Source of the DNA: Chrysaora quinquecirrha | Lineage: Eukaryota > Cnidaria > Scyphozoa > Semaeostomeae > Pelagiidae | Assembly: GCA_014526335.1 (NCBI GenBank) | Contig: JACTAT010000052.1 | Coordinates: 3,970,504 to 4,034,503 of the forward strand | Direction: 5' to 3' | DNA length: 64,000 nt | Shown: piece by piece, positions 1-11,400 of the stretch | Layout of the letters: every line of letters begins with the position of its first letter | How positions within the stretch are numbered: the first letter of the stretch is position 1 | Program-made: the position numbers and the translations under genes | The notes under the pieces: generated by a model | The model's input: the letters and a program-made list of their open reading frames with translations, nothing else | Told to the model about the DNA's origin: nothing | The model's database searches: none

Positions 1-74
1 GCCTGGTACGATTACATTACCCGGAGCCTGCTCTGCCTTTCCATGGCCCTGGTCAAAGTAACATTAGAAATGAA

Positions 75-330
75 CAACAGTGTTTTGGAATCTGCCCATA
101 TAAAAACCAAAAGCCAGTTTTGTATGGACAGAAAGAGCTTGTTTTCTCATTTTACTCTTCAACTGATTCTATTGTTCATTCTGTGAGCTGATTGGTGTTC
201 AGAACACAATACCAATTCAGCTTCACTTTTCTGATTGGTGCATTTGGATCTGCATCTGGGTATAGATTCTGCCTTTTGTCAATTGTTTGGGCCCTTTTCT
301 GATATGTACGTATACTCTGAGGATCATCAG
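75..330. repeat. Dispersed repeat, copy 1
   Basis: This stretch shares long similar segments, in the same order, with about 35435-35710: the blocks around 'gacagaaagag', 'tcttcaa', 'attctattg', 'cttcactt' and 'tctgattg' recur. Its product is unknown and it has no long open frame. It lies upstream of the first recognisable exon, so it marks intergenic or intronic sequence. Confidence 0.55.
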
Positions 331-941
331 ACCAAAAACTTCAAAGTATGTCAAAAGATGTTTCTGCTTTTATCACAGTTTTAAAATTTCATTTTTACTT
401 CTTCCTCAGAATAAATGAAGTTCCATCAAGTTCAAATCAACAGGAAATTTCTGAAAGTATAAAAGTACCTGATGAGTGTATTGAAAGAAGTGAATTTATG
501 TATTTACCATCATAGTAAACATTATATTGCATTAATAAACTCAGTTTATCACTCTGCTACTGTAACAAGCTGTAGTTACTACAATAGGAATTGGTAAAAT
601 TAATGTTGGATATAACAGAAAACTCAGTAAATAAAGTTGAAGGTGAAATGATGTGTTAAGTGCCAGCTGCTAGGAATATAGAAGTAGAGGAACTGAACAA
701 GACGTCAACCGCTGTGATGTAACAGTGAAGCAGAACAAAGCTATTTGAAGCAAGGTTGTGCCTTGCGTGAATTGGACGACTATGTTTGCCTGGGTGTGGC
801 TGGCACACATAATTTTCCCAACTAATCCTCTGTAGAAGGAAAGAAATCTTTGCTTTTGAGGAAATTTTCCAAAAGGGGTCTGCTCAGCCCTTGTTCACCT
901 CCATTGGCCACGCCTACATTTATCATACTCATCTTTTGCAG

Positions 942-3900
942 AGTTTTTAACTTTCAATATGCTTCTTTTCCTCAAGTTGTTGGCTATCAAGGAGCTATAT
1001 TGAGAAAACTGGAATATCAATCCCAAGCAACTATCTCATTGGATATTGGTATGTGTTAGAGTTTAATAATATTAGACTTGGAAGTATTTAACCTTAAAAA
1101 ATATCATAATTTATATAAAAAAATTGAGATAAGAAAATTATGATTTTGAGATTTGCCTCAGCCATTATCCTGGAAAATACCTGTAAAGACTTTTTGCCAG
1201 ATATTAGTAAAATTTTTCAAACCTGTAGTAAAAAGCTACACTTGTTATGAGAGGACCCCCTTCCCTTATTTTAGCATTGGTTTCACAAAACGTTGTTGTA
1301 TTTGTCCAAACAAATTTATACTTTCAACATCTTGTTTTATCAAACCAGAACAAGTCTCTATGGTTTTGTCCAGGATTGCAGTATTCATGAAAGGGTTTTG
1401 GAGCTGCTTAAAGAGTTTGCAATTCTCTGCAAAATAGAAATTTACTTTGTTCCTAAGAGAACAAAAAGCATGCTGATCAAAATCGCCAAATGATCATTTC
1501 CTTCAAAGACAATTTCTGCAATTTCTTGAAAAATTGAATGTTTACTGCATGTCAGGGTGGCATTTCATTTGCTTTTATTTTAATTACTGGTATTTTTCTA
1601 GAGAAAATTTTGAGGTTTGAAACTGAGAGACCAGAAACATCATCACTCACTGCGCATAGATTAGTTGCAGCAGCTCTTGGCATGTCTCCAAAACTGGATG
1701 AGGAAAAATCTAAAGCTGAAAATGAAAAGCTGGCCTTTGCTAGAGGTAAGAGTTCTTGCACACTTAGGACGTATTTTTGTCATTTTCTATTGTTTTCGGT
1801 AGACGCCATTTCAGTACAATCTTCTTAAAACAACAGTTTTGGCAGGTCGCCGAAACCTTCTTCCCAAGAAGCTATAAGGTATCACAGATATTGCAAGGAA
1901 TTTTTCTAGTCTGTAGCCTGTCGTTTTGAAACGAAATGTTTAGTCCGAGTTTGTTCCGTCAGCTTGCCGTTTTCGGTTACCTTGTTGTTTGGTTTTGCAA
2001 AGCATTTTTCTGCTAATTCTACCGTTCTCTTCTCAGACTTGGGAGTGTCTGAAAAACAGGTTACAAAAAACTGCATCGTAACAACTTTACATGACTCTTT
2101 CATTGTAACTTAAATGCGGTTACGAATAGGTAAAGTCTTTTCAGGTTCTTATCAGTATCGTAGAGGGTTGCAGAGGGTTTAGAAAAGTACTGTTGTATAT
2201 TTACTTACTGTATTATTGGCTCATGTATTATTATCGTATTATTATTGCTATGTCCACATCAGCTTGCCTAGCTGCCAGTAAAATAACCTCCTTATAAAAT
2301 AAATTTGTTGTATGTATGTATGTAGGTATGGCCGAATGTCAAATCGCTCGTCTCACGATCGTAATGTCGTAGATTCGAATCTCGTCGGGTGCACCTTCCT
2401 CACAAGCCTACGGTCGACTGTGCTTTTCTTCCTTTCGAGGTCGAACGGCAATGGTATTCGTTTGACAATAACATTTTGGGGGCGCAAGCTGCAGGTTCGC
2501 GTAAGCTGTATAACTATACTACTGTCAATAACCTGAACCTGCGTTACCAAATAAATATGCATGCTTGCGCACGTATGTTCCCTACTTTTTTGCTGCACTT
2601 CCATCTGTCTTATAAGAAAAGTTTTGTATTTCTAATGGTTATTTCTACCTTTCTTTGCCTTTTTAGATGTAGCATCAAGATACAAGGTGTCTACAAAGCA
2701 GCATGATGTTAAAATATCTGGTTCACCTGATGCAGTGAGGTAAACAATTATATCTAACGTAAACAATTACAGTAATAAGCCTATTCCCATTGAGATCATA
2801 TCATTGCGAAGTGGCTGTGTATCGAATTGACGTCATATCTTTTTACAGTACAGCAAAGAAGCTGATAAACCAAATTGTAAACTTCACAACGCTGCTAGCC
2901 GTCCCGCTGCCTGGCTTTGCAATCGACGAAGTGATAGGTAGGTGATCAGTTATTTATTAAAACCCTCATTTTAGAAAGTTTTATCCCAAGCCAGGGACAC
3001 CGGAGAGAGGGGGGCGGGGGGGGGCAAGCACCCCTCTTGCCCTTTCTTAAGGGGGGCAAGGGAGGCAAGGGAGGCAAAAGTGCCCTTTCAATGTAAAATG
3101 ATAATTGACTTTAACAGCGTTAAATGCGATATTTAGCCATTATTATGCACTTCGAAATGCGTACTTGTGGAGAAAAAGCCTAAAAATGTCGTATAAAAAC
3201 ATGATTTATATTCGTTGAAATACTTTTGTTGCATTTTTAGCCAATCTAAAGGGCGTAGACACAAAAATTTCCCGGGGGAGTACCACCAAACCCCTAATTT
3301 TTTATCTCAATTACCCTTATGTTCCTGGTCGCCCCCTTTCCCTACCATCGCTCCGGCGTCCCTGATCTAACATAGTTAATTTTCGTTAGTTTTGATTATG
3401 ACGAAGTCTTCAGCATTACCACCACTACAGTTGCATAAAAGAGCATTTTGGGAGCCTTAAGAAATCAGAAATCGGGTGCCCCTGCACTTGCATATACTAT
3501 ATATTAAAATTTTGCTTAGGGTATCAACGATATGTATCCTTAGACAGCGATATCTTGTTTAATTCGATTGCACTCCTCTCCTCAACTATGAACAGATTTA
3601 GCTGTAAAACCAGTGGCATTTTATTTCGGTCGCGCTTTTCCGTGATCCGCATCTCAGGGCCCCACCGTGCTTTACACCTTTGCACCATCCAATTCAATAT
3701 TATTTGTAAAATACATCAGATTAATCCAAGGTCTAAAAAAGTATGTATTTTACGCGACCCAAGAAAAGCGAAGCTTATCTAGCTTGGGCCACAACTAAAA
3801 GATAAAAGGAAATTAACATAATATTTAACTAATATCACCATCACAATCATCAGCATCATGCTTATCCATCTATTTTTTGTGTTCATCAGCTTTACTGTTC

Positions 3901-6900
3901 AACTTTTTTTGCAGAAATTTCTGGTGCAAAACTGAAGACTATTGAGGTTTGTGACGTTTCTGAAAAAACCGTTATAATTTCATAACCAAATACATCTATG
4001 ATCCGGACCCCCTAGATACCGATCATTTGCTGCTGTTTGTAATTGGTAGCTCAACATTTTCACGGGTGAACATAATCTATCACTGCTATTTTCATTAAAT
4101 ACATATTTTACAGTCCAGGATTTTGATTACTTTCTTCTTTAGACATTGCTTAACGTTATACTACGGTTGGAAGAGCTGGATGACCAAAGTGTTGTTTTGC
4201 ACTTATCTGGAGATGCCGTAAGCTGCGAGGTAAATATACCCCTACATATCTGTTTTTAATTGCTGTCAGCTGTGATTCAGTGAGTCTAAATACTGCAAAT
4301 AATTCATTAAAAGTCATAACTGAAACAATAAATCAAACTAGAGGAAAGCTTTAGGTTGCATGACTTGGAGCGTTACTCAACGATTTCATTAGGTTCTCTA
4401 GTTTAGTTGAAACGTTGGCTGTCTGGTTATGCAGTCCAGGTTCAAATCCCATATATTGTGGCAGGCCACTTGACTTTTTACTTGTAAATCTACATACTAT
4501 AATGCTTTTGGATTGCGACGAGAGAATCGAAAGACAGTTGTGAGGTTTATCGTTAAGTTTCTCCTTAAATGCTTTTTTGAATTGATTTGAGGATGCAGAT
4601 TTCGCATCAGACGAAAGGCTGTTCCATACCATGAAGTAAAATGACCGAGAAAATTGGCTTTAGAGTCCATACATTGCTGTCCAATTCTAAATGTTTTCCT
4701 ATAACAAATTCAAGTTTTAGTTCATATTAGATGTTTGTCATTTCTTCTGTTAAAGGATGCCAAGAAGCTAATTCTGGAGGAACTTGGTCAAGTGTCTGCT
4801 GCCCAGGTATCTTCTGGATTGAATTGAATTCAATGTTCTTTTGGAACTATGAAAACTATGTATTCTGCGAAAGATTGAGGATTGAGGTTGATTAACAAAA
4901 AATTAAGAAGGAATAGTATACGTGTTTTTAACAGGGAACACCTTTGTAAGGTACTTAAGGCTGAAAATTTCTGAGAAATTAAGGAACTTTTAGGAACTAT
5001 TGACTATTGAAGCTCGGATGACAAACTAGGCAAGCAAGTTTAAATGAATTTGCTGTAAAAATTAGTATTGAAACGTCTTTAACGACAGACAACAGTATAA
5101 AGAACTTACAGCGTCATTTCGTTGAAAAATTAAGGAAGTCAAGCCTCAACTGAGACCAAAGGTTCCTTATAAAAACGTGTAGTGCTCAATTTACTGCATG
5201 TTGATACGGGATTTAATTAACAAAACGTTAATAAAAAGAAACTATGATATAAGTCTCCTTAATCAGGTATTTCAGCATATCCGAGTTCTGAAAATTTCAA
5301 AATTGCGAGAAACAGCGAAAACAGATTAAAATGAAATTTTGTTCCACTGAAAAGCAGTTCTCGTAATGTATTTTCAGTTGGCCCTGTTCTGAAATTCGAG
5401 GTTGTACTTGACTCCAAACTATTAACTTTGTGAGATTAATCTCAATATTATCATTTTCAGGGCCAGCTTATGCTCTTGCCTGGTACACTGCGACATATAC
5501 TTACTACGAAAGAATCGATGGACCGCTTTATCAGGAAATTAGGCGACTTAAGTGGAGCAAGAATCCGGCTACTTACAGATGAGAAATGTACGGCTTAACA
5601 TACTTTTGCTTTGAATAACTCTCTATGCAGAAGCTGTTTTTTTTATGTGGGAAAGGAAACGGAGACTCTCCCTCCCACCTTCCCAAACGAGAGAGCAAGA
5701 ATTGAACCAGAATAGTTCATGCTTGTGCGCTCATATACTGATCATCAAATTCAAGGCTCCTACCAAAGGAGTTAACAGTTACAAATGTGCAAATGTGATA
5801 AGATAATGTGGTATAGAATGTGTTAAGCATCGTGAATTTTAGAGCTGTACTTTTCATTCTAGGTCGTTTTCTCTTCTTCACTGGCTACTCAGACAGAGTT
5901 TACAAAGCTCGACGGATAATTAATAAGATCAACACAAATGTAAGTTTGATATGTAACGTAATTATCTTGAGGGCATATCTTCACATCCCGTGTCAAAAAA
6001 CCGTAAAACCGCCAGTTTTTGAGCAAAAAACCATACAAACATACATTTTTTGCTTAAAACTGTAAAACCGCACAAAATCCCAATTTGAAAAACCTTAAAG
6101 CCGTACTTTTTAGAAATAAAACCGTAAAACCGCTTTCAAAATGTCGGAAAACTGTAAACTTTCATGCCCAGTGCCCCCCTTTTACAGTAATTTGCTCAGT
6201 AAAGGTCGTGGCCAAGCCTTGTTTGACAAGCAAATTTAAAATGTTTTACCAACAGTGTTTGATCGAGAGCCCCCCGCCCCCCAATAATCCTCATCAAAGA
6301 CATTAAAGATCTTCCTTTTTCTCAGCTATTGTTTACTGTTGTTCACACTTACACAAGCAAAGATTACTTAATCTTTACGTTTCCTTTTACCAGGCAGTAA
6401 TAAAAATAAACTCAGTTCTTTCTTCATTTCAGTTACTGTTTACGCCTGCTGATTCTACACAGTCTGGCACCAGTGATGATGACAATGATAAAGCGAAATC
6501 AAAAACAGTGGAATATGTTCTTCATACTATGGAAGATCTTTGCAAACGGGAACATAGCCTTTCAAGTAAGCATTTATTTTATAATAACGTTTTTTCTACG
6601 TTTGAGAATCTGTGTGTAAGACTCTTATTTTAGGCGTTGCAGGTTGTTGCATTGAGCAATTTCTGTTTATTTGAATTTCTTGAAAATCTATTTTTGTTGA
6701 GTGGTCAAGTACAAAACTATTACTAGGCTATGGCTTTTGTCTTGTAACCTAATTATGACCATCCTAGCTTTCGCCTGGATCTCATAAAAACGTCTACAGT
6801 ATTTCTTTCATGCCCTAATTCTATACGTTCAAGAATTAGCTGATATTAGCCATACTCTTTTTTCCCCGGATTTTAAGAACAAAGTAAGAATAAGCCTGGC

Positions 6901-7616
6901 CGGCCTTCGGGGGTTCTTAACAAGTAAGAACAAGCTGAGGCTGGCCTTTTCATAAGCCCTAAGAATATCAGCTAAATATGAAATTAAGACAGTCAAACTT
7001 AATGTCAAAAGCAAGCGTACAGAGAAATAGACAAGCGTGCAGCATTTTTACACAACTCTAGTACCACTCTAGACATTCATTAAAAAATATTATTGTTAAA
7101 TAAGTAACGGAGGAATTAAGAACAGATTAAGAACATTTCAGGCTCAAAATAGGCAATAACTTGAGGACAGCCAGTCTCGATCAAAATTTCCTGGTTCTTT
7201 GAAAAAAAGAGTGTAATTTCATATGTTTGAGAGACAGGTCCTTATAAAAACATCTTTTCCTTTAACAGGGCAAGTATCGCAAGATCAAGTACCTCATGTA
7301 AGTAAACGAAAATTTTACAGCCGATCATTTCTTGTTCATCGCTGGAGTTCACCGGAAGCCTGGAAATTCCCCGATTCTTTGCAAAAGATTCTCGATGGCA
7401 ATGATGAAGAAAGCAAAATGATCATCGTAAAAGAAGTTAGTGATTTCTTTTTTTTGTAATCTGTCATTCTCCTTCATTCTACCGGTCACCTTCTTACAAA
7501 AGCTAATGAGGTGGTATTTTTTATTTAAAATCTTATTTCAGGGCATCCCTATGTGTGATCTTCTGTTTCTAACGAGTGAAGAGGGACCATCAAGGACAAG
7601 ACCTTCGATCTCATGA
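942..7616 (+). CDS. KH-domain RNA-binding protein, 3' part (start unresolved)
   Basis: Exons read as 942-1048, (cassette 1602-1745), 2667-2739, 2849-2937, 3915-3946, 4143-4229, 4756-4806, 5461-5587, 5863-5939, 6433-6565, 7269-7435 and 7542-7616; all junctions after 2667 agree in phase, and the stop TGA is at 7614. The first exon plus 2667-2937 gives a typical KH fold: a GYQG loop (GxxG), then 'VKISGSPDAVSTAKKLI'. Two further KH-like repeats follow (exons 3915-4806 and 5461-5939), both ending in the usual 'AKKLI' or 'ARRII' helix but with degenerate GxxG loops. The C-terminal 120 residues are acidic, then aromatic ('HRWSSPEAW'), and I do not recognise them. Single-stranded RNA binding is inferred from the fold; the protein family is not identified. 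Upstream exons are not found; the exon at 942 needs a donor two bases into a codon. A candidate AATAAA lies at 7726. Confidence 0.62.
1602..1745 (+). CDS. Symmetric cassette exon with R3HCC1-like motif
   Basis: A 144-base open segment lies between a good acceptor (tatttttctag) and donor (aggtaaga). Both ends split a codon after base 1, so it can be included or skipped without changing frame. It encodes 'RPETSSLTAHRLVAAALG' followed by a charged, coiled-coil-like tail. From memory this resembles the C-terminal motif of the R3HCC1/R3HCC1L family. Skipping it joins 1048 to 2667 and makes an uninterrupted KH domain; including it puts 48 residues into the KH variable loop. Alternatively it is an exon of another gene. 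No transcript evidence is available. Confidence 0.5.
2325..2575 (+). mobile_element. tRNA-derived SINE, family 1, copy A
   Basis: The head keeps tRNA-like promoter boxes ('ggccgaatg' and 'gattcgaatctcgtcgg'), then a unique body ('cacaagcctacggtcgac', 'gggggcgcaagctgcagg') and a short AT/GC repeat tail. The body aligns with 37384-37640 and, more diverged, with 63733-63925. It sits in an intron of the KH gene, in the same orientation. Confidence 0.75.
2992..3364. mobile_element. MITE with 14-bp terminal inverted repeats
   Basis: The left end 'cagggacaccggag' and right end 'ctccggcgtccctg' are inverted copies with one mismatch, about 373 bases apart. The interior holds a G-rich block (about 3010-3075) and no long open frame. 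This is the form of a non-autonomous DNA transposon in an intron of the KH gene. Target-site duplication is not clear. Confidence 0.65.
4349..4640 (-). pseudogene. Remnant of a non-LTR retrotransposon reverse transcriptase (C-terminal end)
   Basis: On the minus strand a 93-codon frame begins 'MVWNSLSSDAKSASSNQF' and continues with 'KKAFKEKL'. A Trp-Asn-Ser-Leu-Pro-like stretch followed by a 'S.(N)QFK..L' helix is characteristic of the end of LINE-type endonuclease/reverse-transcriptase proteins. No upstream polymerase domain is present, so this is a 5'-truncated dead copy. It lies in a KH-gene intron opposite to the host gene. Confidence 0.55.
4915..5190. repeat. Dispersed repeat family ('aaggaactttta' type), copy 1
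   Basis: Blocks such as 'attaaggaactttt', 'aggaact' and 'ggttccttataaaaa' followed by 'cgtgtag' recur in the same order at about 48700-49060 in a chordin intron. There is no coding potential. Confidence 0.5.
5985..6175. repeat. Degenerate 'aaaaccgtaaaaccg' repeat
   Basis: The motif 'accgtaaaaccgc' and close variants appear at least five times within this stretch of a KH-gene intron. Short open frames crossing it are by-products of the repeat. Confidence 0.5.
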
Positions 7617-8485
7617 AGCGATTATGTGGAGGTTTTCTAATCGTTAACCCTTCGTACATGCGTCTATGCCTATAATGCACGTTTGCTGATATCATTGGTC
7701 ACTGACGCTGGTTACTGCAAAAGAAAATAAAGCCCGCCTTGCTTGCTCCTGGAAGCAGCAGGACTTATCCCAACTGAGAAACTCCCATACGTTAACTCTG
7801 AAACTCTGAAACGTTTTTTGTTGAATGTTTGTCACATGAATTTTACCATAAAATGCAAGAGCCTTATGTTAAATGTTAAATCTATCATAATTTTGAATTG
7901 AAAAATCCAACCATCGTTGTTAATTGTTGTTCTGTTATTTTGATGAGAAAGATATATTTATTACTGATCTTTTGGTTACGTAGTTTGTTTCTGTGCGTGA
8001 ATTCCATATCATTATGTCGGGAAACAAGGATAACACCCTTTTACGTAACCAAAATTAGCTAGGGTTTGGTTTCTAGTTAATGCCAGGTTTATGCTGTGAT
8101 TAAAATTGTGCAACAACACAACAATTTGAAGTGTTTGCGAGTGACATTTGGACATTTGGTCTAAATCTAATGAGTTACCTTGTCTCATAAGAGGTTTCTT
8201 ATCAATCTATCAAAATGAGTGTATCAGCAAGCACTTTTGGTTTTGACGGTTTTGATCAAGATATGATGATAAAAATATAGAAAAACAAATGAAACAAGAC
8301 AATTCGGATATTTTTTGGGAGGTGGTCTAGGGGAGGGGTTGCGGCCACTGGTCTTGATTGCAGCGCACAAGAGGTCACGTGACTGTGTTTCATTCAAAGA
8401 GGCGGAGACAGGATCGAGGCTGCTGAATGCATAACAAAAAATGGCCGCTGAAAAGCAGCTGAAAAGCTGACTTCAAGAAGGAAAG
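7617..8485. other. Intergenic region between the KH gene and ITFG1
   Basis: It holds the presumed 3' UTR of the KH gene (AATAAA at 7726-7731) and the 5' flank of ITFG1. I see no other gene, no clear TATA box and no strong repeat. Confidence 0.6.
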
Positions 8486-11400
8486 ATGCAAAAATATGAT
8501 AGTAATAGGTCTTATCTTATATTATTTGTTATTATTTTAGGTTTTAATGCATTAAAGTCAAATGTAGATGCTGCAGTTGGTTCCCTAACAGATGTGTCTT
8601 CGCCTGTTGGACTGTTAAATGTCGAGGGGGTTGTGGCTGGCTTTTGTGATTTTGATTCAGATCGGGATACAGATATTTTAGTTATTTCAACTTCAGGTAA
8701 CACCTTTGTATGTACGCTTTATTTATCAAGTAGAAAGCTTTAGGCATTAATCTTTATTTATTCATTTATTATTGAGAAGAAAAAAATGACTAAATTTTTA
8801 AAAAGGTCTGATTTTAGTATCTATTTTATATTTTTGTGCAGGAAAGAATTTAGATATCTACCTTTGGGCTGCCTCGAATCAGAAATTTACAAAGTCAGAC
8901 AAGGGATTAGTATTCAAGTTAGTTAAAAGATTTTAGGTACATGATGCAGTATAGCAGACATCTTCGAAACCACAATGAAAACAATGTGCTACATATTGAT
9001 TCAAATGGACAACATACACTAACCTAAACCCCAAAACCCTACTCAAACACTAAAAGCCTTCTCTAACCCTAAAACCCTACCCTAACCCTAACCCTAAAAG
9101 CTAACCCTAAAACCTCACTCTATTATAGCCTTGATTCCTTGTGAAGGTGTCTTCTAAACTGCATTCTACCTAAATTTTATTTCATTTGAAAATGCCAAAC
9201 TTTTGAAAATTGTCACTTTTACTTGAGAAAGGCTTCAGACAGAGTGTGCAAGTTTAAAACATCATTGTTATTGTTTTTCTAGGGATGAGACACTAATTGT
9301 TAGTGCTGCCCACTCAGATTTTGATGGAGATGGCTGTCCTGATGTGCTTTTGATAACAAAGAACAGCACCCTTCAAACTCTTGTTGATGTTACTATTTAT
9401 TGGAGTGTCAACTCAAGACTGGATGCAAGTCAAAGTAAGTTGAAACATGCTTTGTAATTCTAAGAAGAAAGTTGAATCAAAGTCATGGGCTGTAGATAAT
9501 GTTTGAATAGTTTTTCAACAATATCAATGAGCTTTTTTTCTCAGTTGAAATGTCTTGAGGTCTCTGATCATGCAGTTGAGAAACTTTGTTGTGCACATTG
9601 ATTTATCTATCTATCTATCTACATTTCAGCTAAAACATTAGAAAACAATACCTCTATTGTTTCAAAACAATAGGGTGATTTGGCAGTTTAGTCCTACTAC
9701 ACTCCAATTCTAGTGGAGGTGCAGATTAGGATATATCCTAAACTGCACATCCATTTCACATGGGATCAAAGCATAAGATTAGATGTGTTGGTGATTTTGA
9801 TTATAAATATAATTCTCAGATGATACAAGGAAGAGACTCTGTCAAGGCCAAACATTTGAATTTTTCTCCTGTGACATTGGTTTGCTTCATTTGCAAAAGT
9901 TAATTTTGGAGAAAATTTTACAATTTTTTCATGTTTTGAAAGTTTCTTGCTATGAAATTTTCTTTCCTTAGTATTCATATCTTGAATGATCCTGTTTTGT
10001 TTACTTCATAAAATCAGTATCACTTGTTCTGATTATGTTTATGCTTCTAGAAACCAGCATAGGGAGGATGGTAGACCAGCCACTGATTATTGAGTAAGTA
10101 ATTAATATTGAATTTTTTTCATTTAAACTTGTAAGGTTTACTTTAAGTCATTTCCAGAATATACCAAGAGGGTTTTGATTGATTTATAATATTTCTTATC
10201 TTAAGTGTCAATGGCGACTTTTGCCTGATCTCTTTGGAGTTGATAGTAAAACTGGACAAAAAACTGCATGGCTGATAAAGTAAGTCAGGAAATTTTGTTG
10301 TTAAATTATTTAATTATCAGTTAGTATTAGAGCCTTAAGCCACGGCTACTACATGTGCAACTTTTTGCTTGAAATGGCGACAGAACATTTTAAAAAATTT
10401 TTGCTGCAACAGGAAAATTAAGAGTCTCACATGTAGCCAGGGATAGATTTTTAACAAAATATTCTGCAACCTTAGGAAACACAGTTGCAGAGAAAGGTTG
10501 CTTTGGTTGAACTTTTTGCGAAATGTTTTTACTTGTGGCCTGTAAGGTCCCAGCATGTAGCTGGTTTTGTGAATTGGTGATGCAACACATTGCGACACAA
10601 CACATCTGAAAAATCTGAGTTGACATGGGAATCAAAGAAGCTGCAACTTCCTGACATGAAAATCCTTAACATATTGATTGTTTTCTTTCTTGAAAGGGAT
10701 ACTTCAAAAAAGCAATATCAAGTCAAATTGTATGGAAACTCAACTCTGCCTGCAGCGTTCCCTCTCACAAGTGCCTTTGTTGATCTTACTGGAGATCTTC
10801 ATTCAGGTAAGCTGACCCCTTCATATAAGCATCCTAAAAGACAGTGATTTTCACTGAAGGGGACGTTAACCGTTCATGAAAACAAGATTTTCTTACAATT
10901 CTTTCAACATCTGTCATAATATCAGAATATCGAACTATTTTCTTCTGTGATCTTCAATGACTCTGATCAATAGCATGGCCAAGTCACTGGAGTCTTTTAG
11001 AAAAAGTATCTTTAAATTTTTCTCCTTATCCAAAATAGAAACCTAAAATGCACAGCAATCTTTTGGTTAGGTATCGAAAAAAGTAAATATTATCAAGGAC
11101 CCAAGGCAAAGTCAGTTTCTTAAATAGACATTCATAAGCTTTCAGGAACCCTGAAAAGCTTGAAGCACAAGAGTACAACATGATTTCCCAGTAGCTGCCT
11201 GTTAGTCTGGGAAAGCTGGGAAAAGCAATACATACATTATTGGAATTACATGCATATGAACGTGTTTCCTAATAATCCAGATAGGAAAAATATCCGGTTG
11301 TCACGGACATATCTTAAGAATCTGGAACGGCAGAAAGTATCGCTATTGGACTGCTATTGTATGTATGCTCAAACTCAAACTTAAAAATAGTTTGAATGAT

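Noticed and set aside
1293..1493. Extra exon of the KH gene or of an R3HCC1-like gene ('VLELLKEFAILCKIEIYF')
   Set aside because: The sequence is protein-like, but no acceptor or donor fits the phase of the exons on either side, and the KH domain is complete without it.
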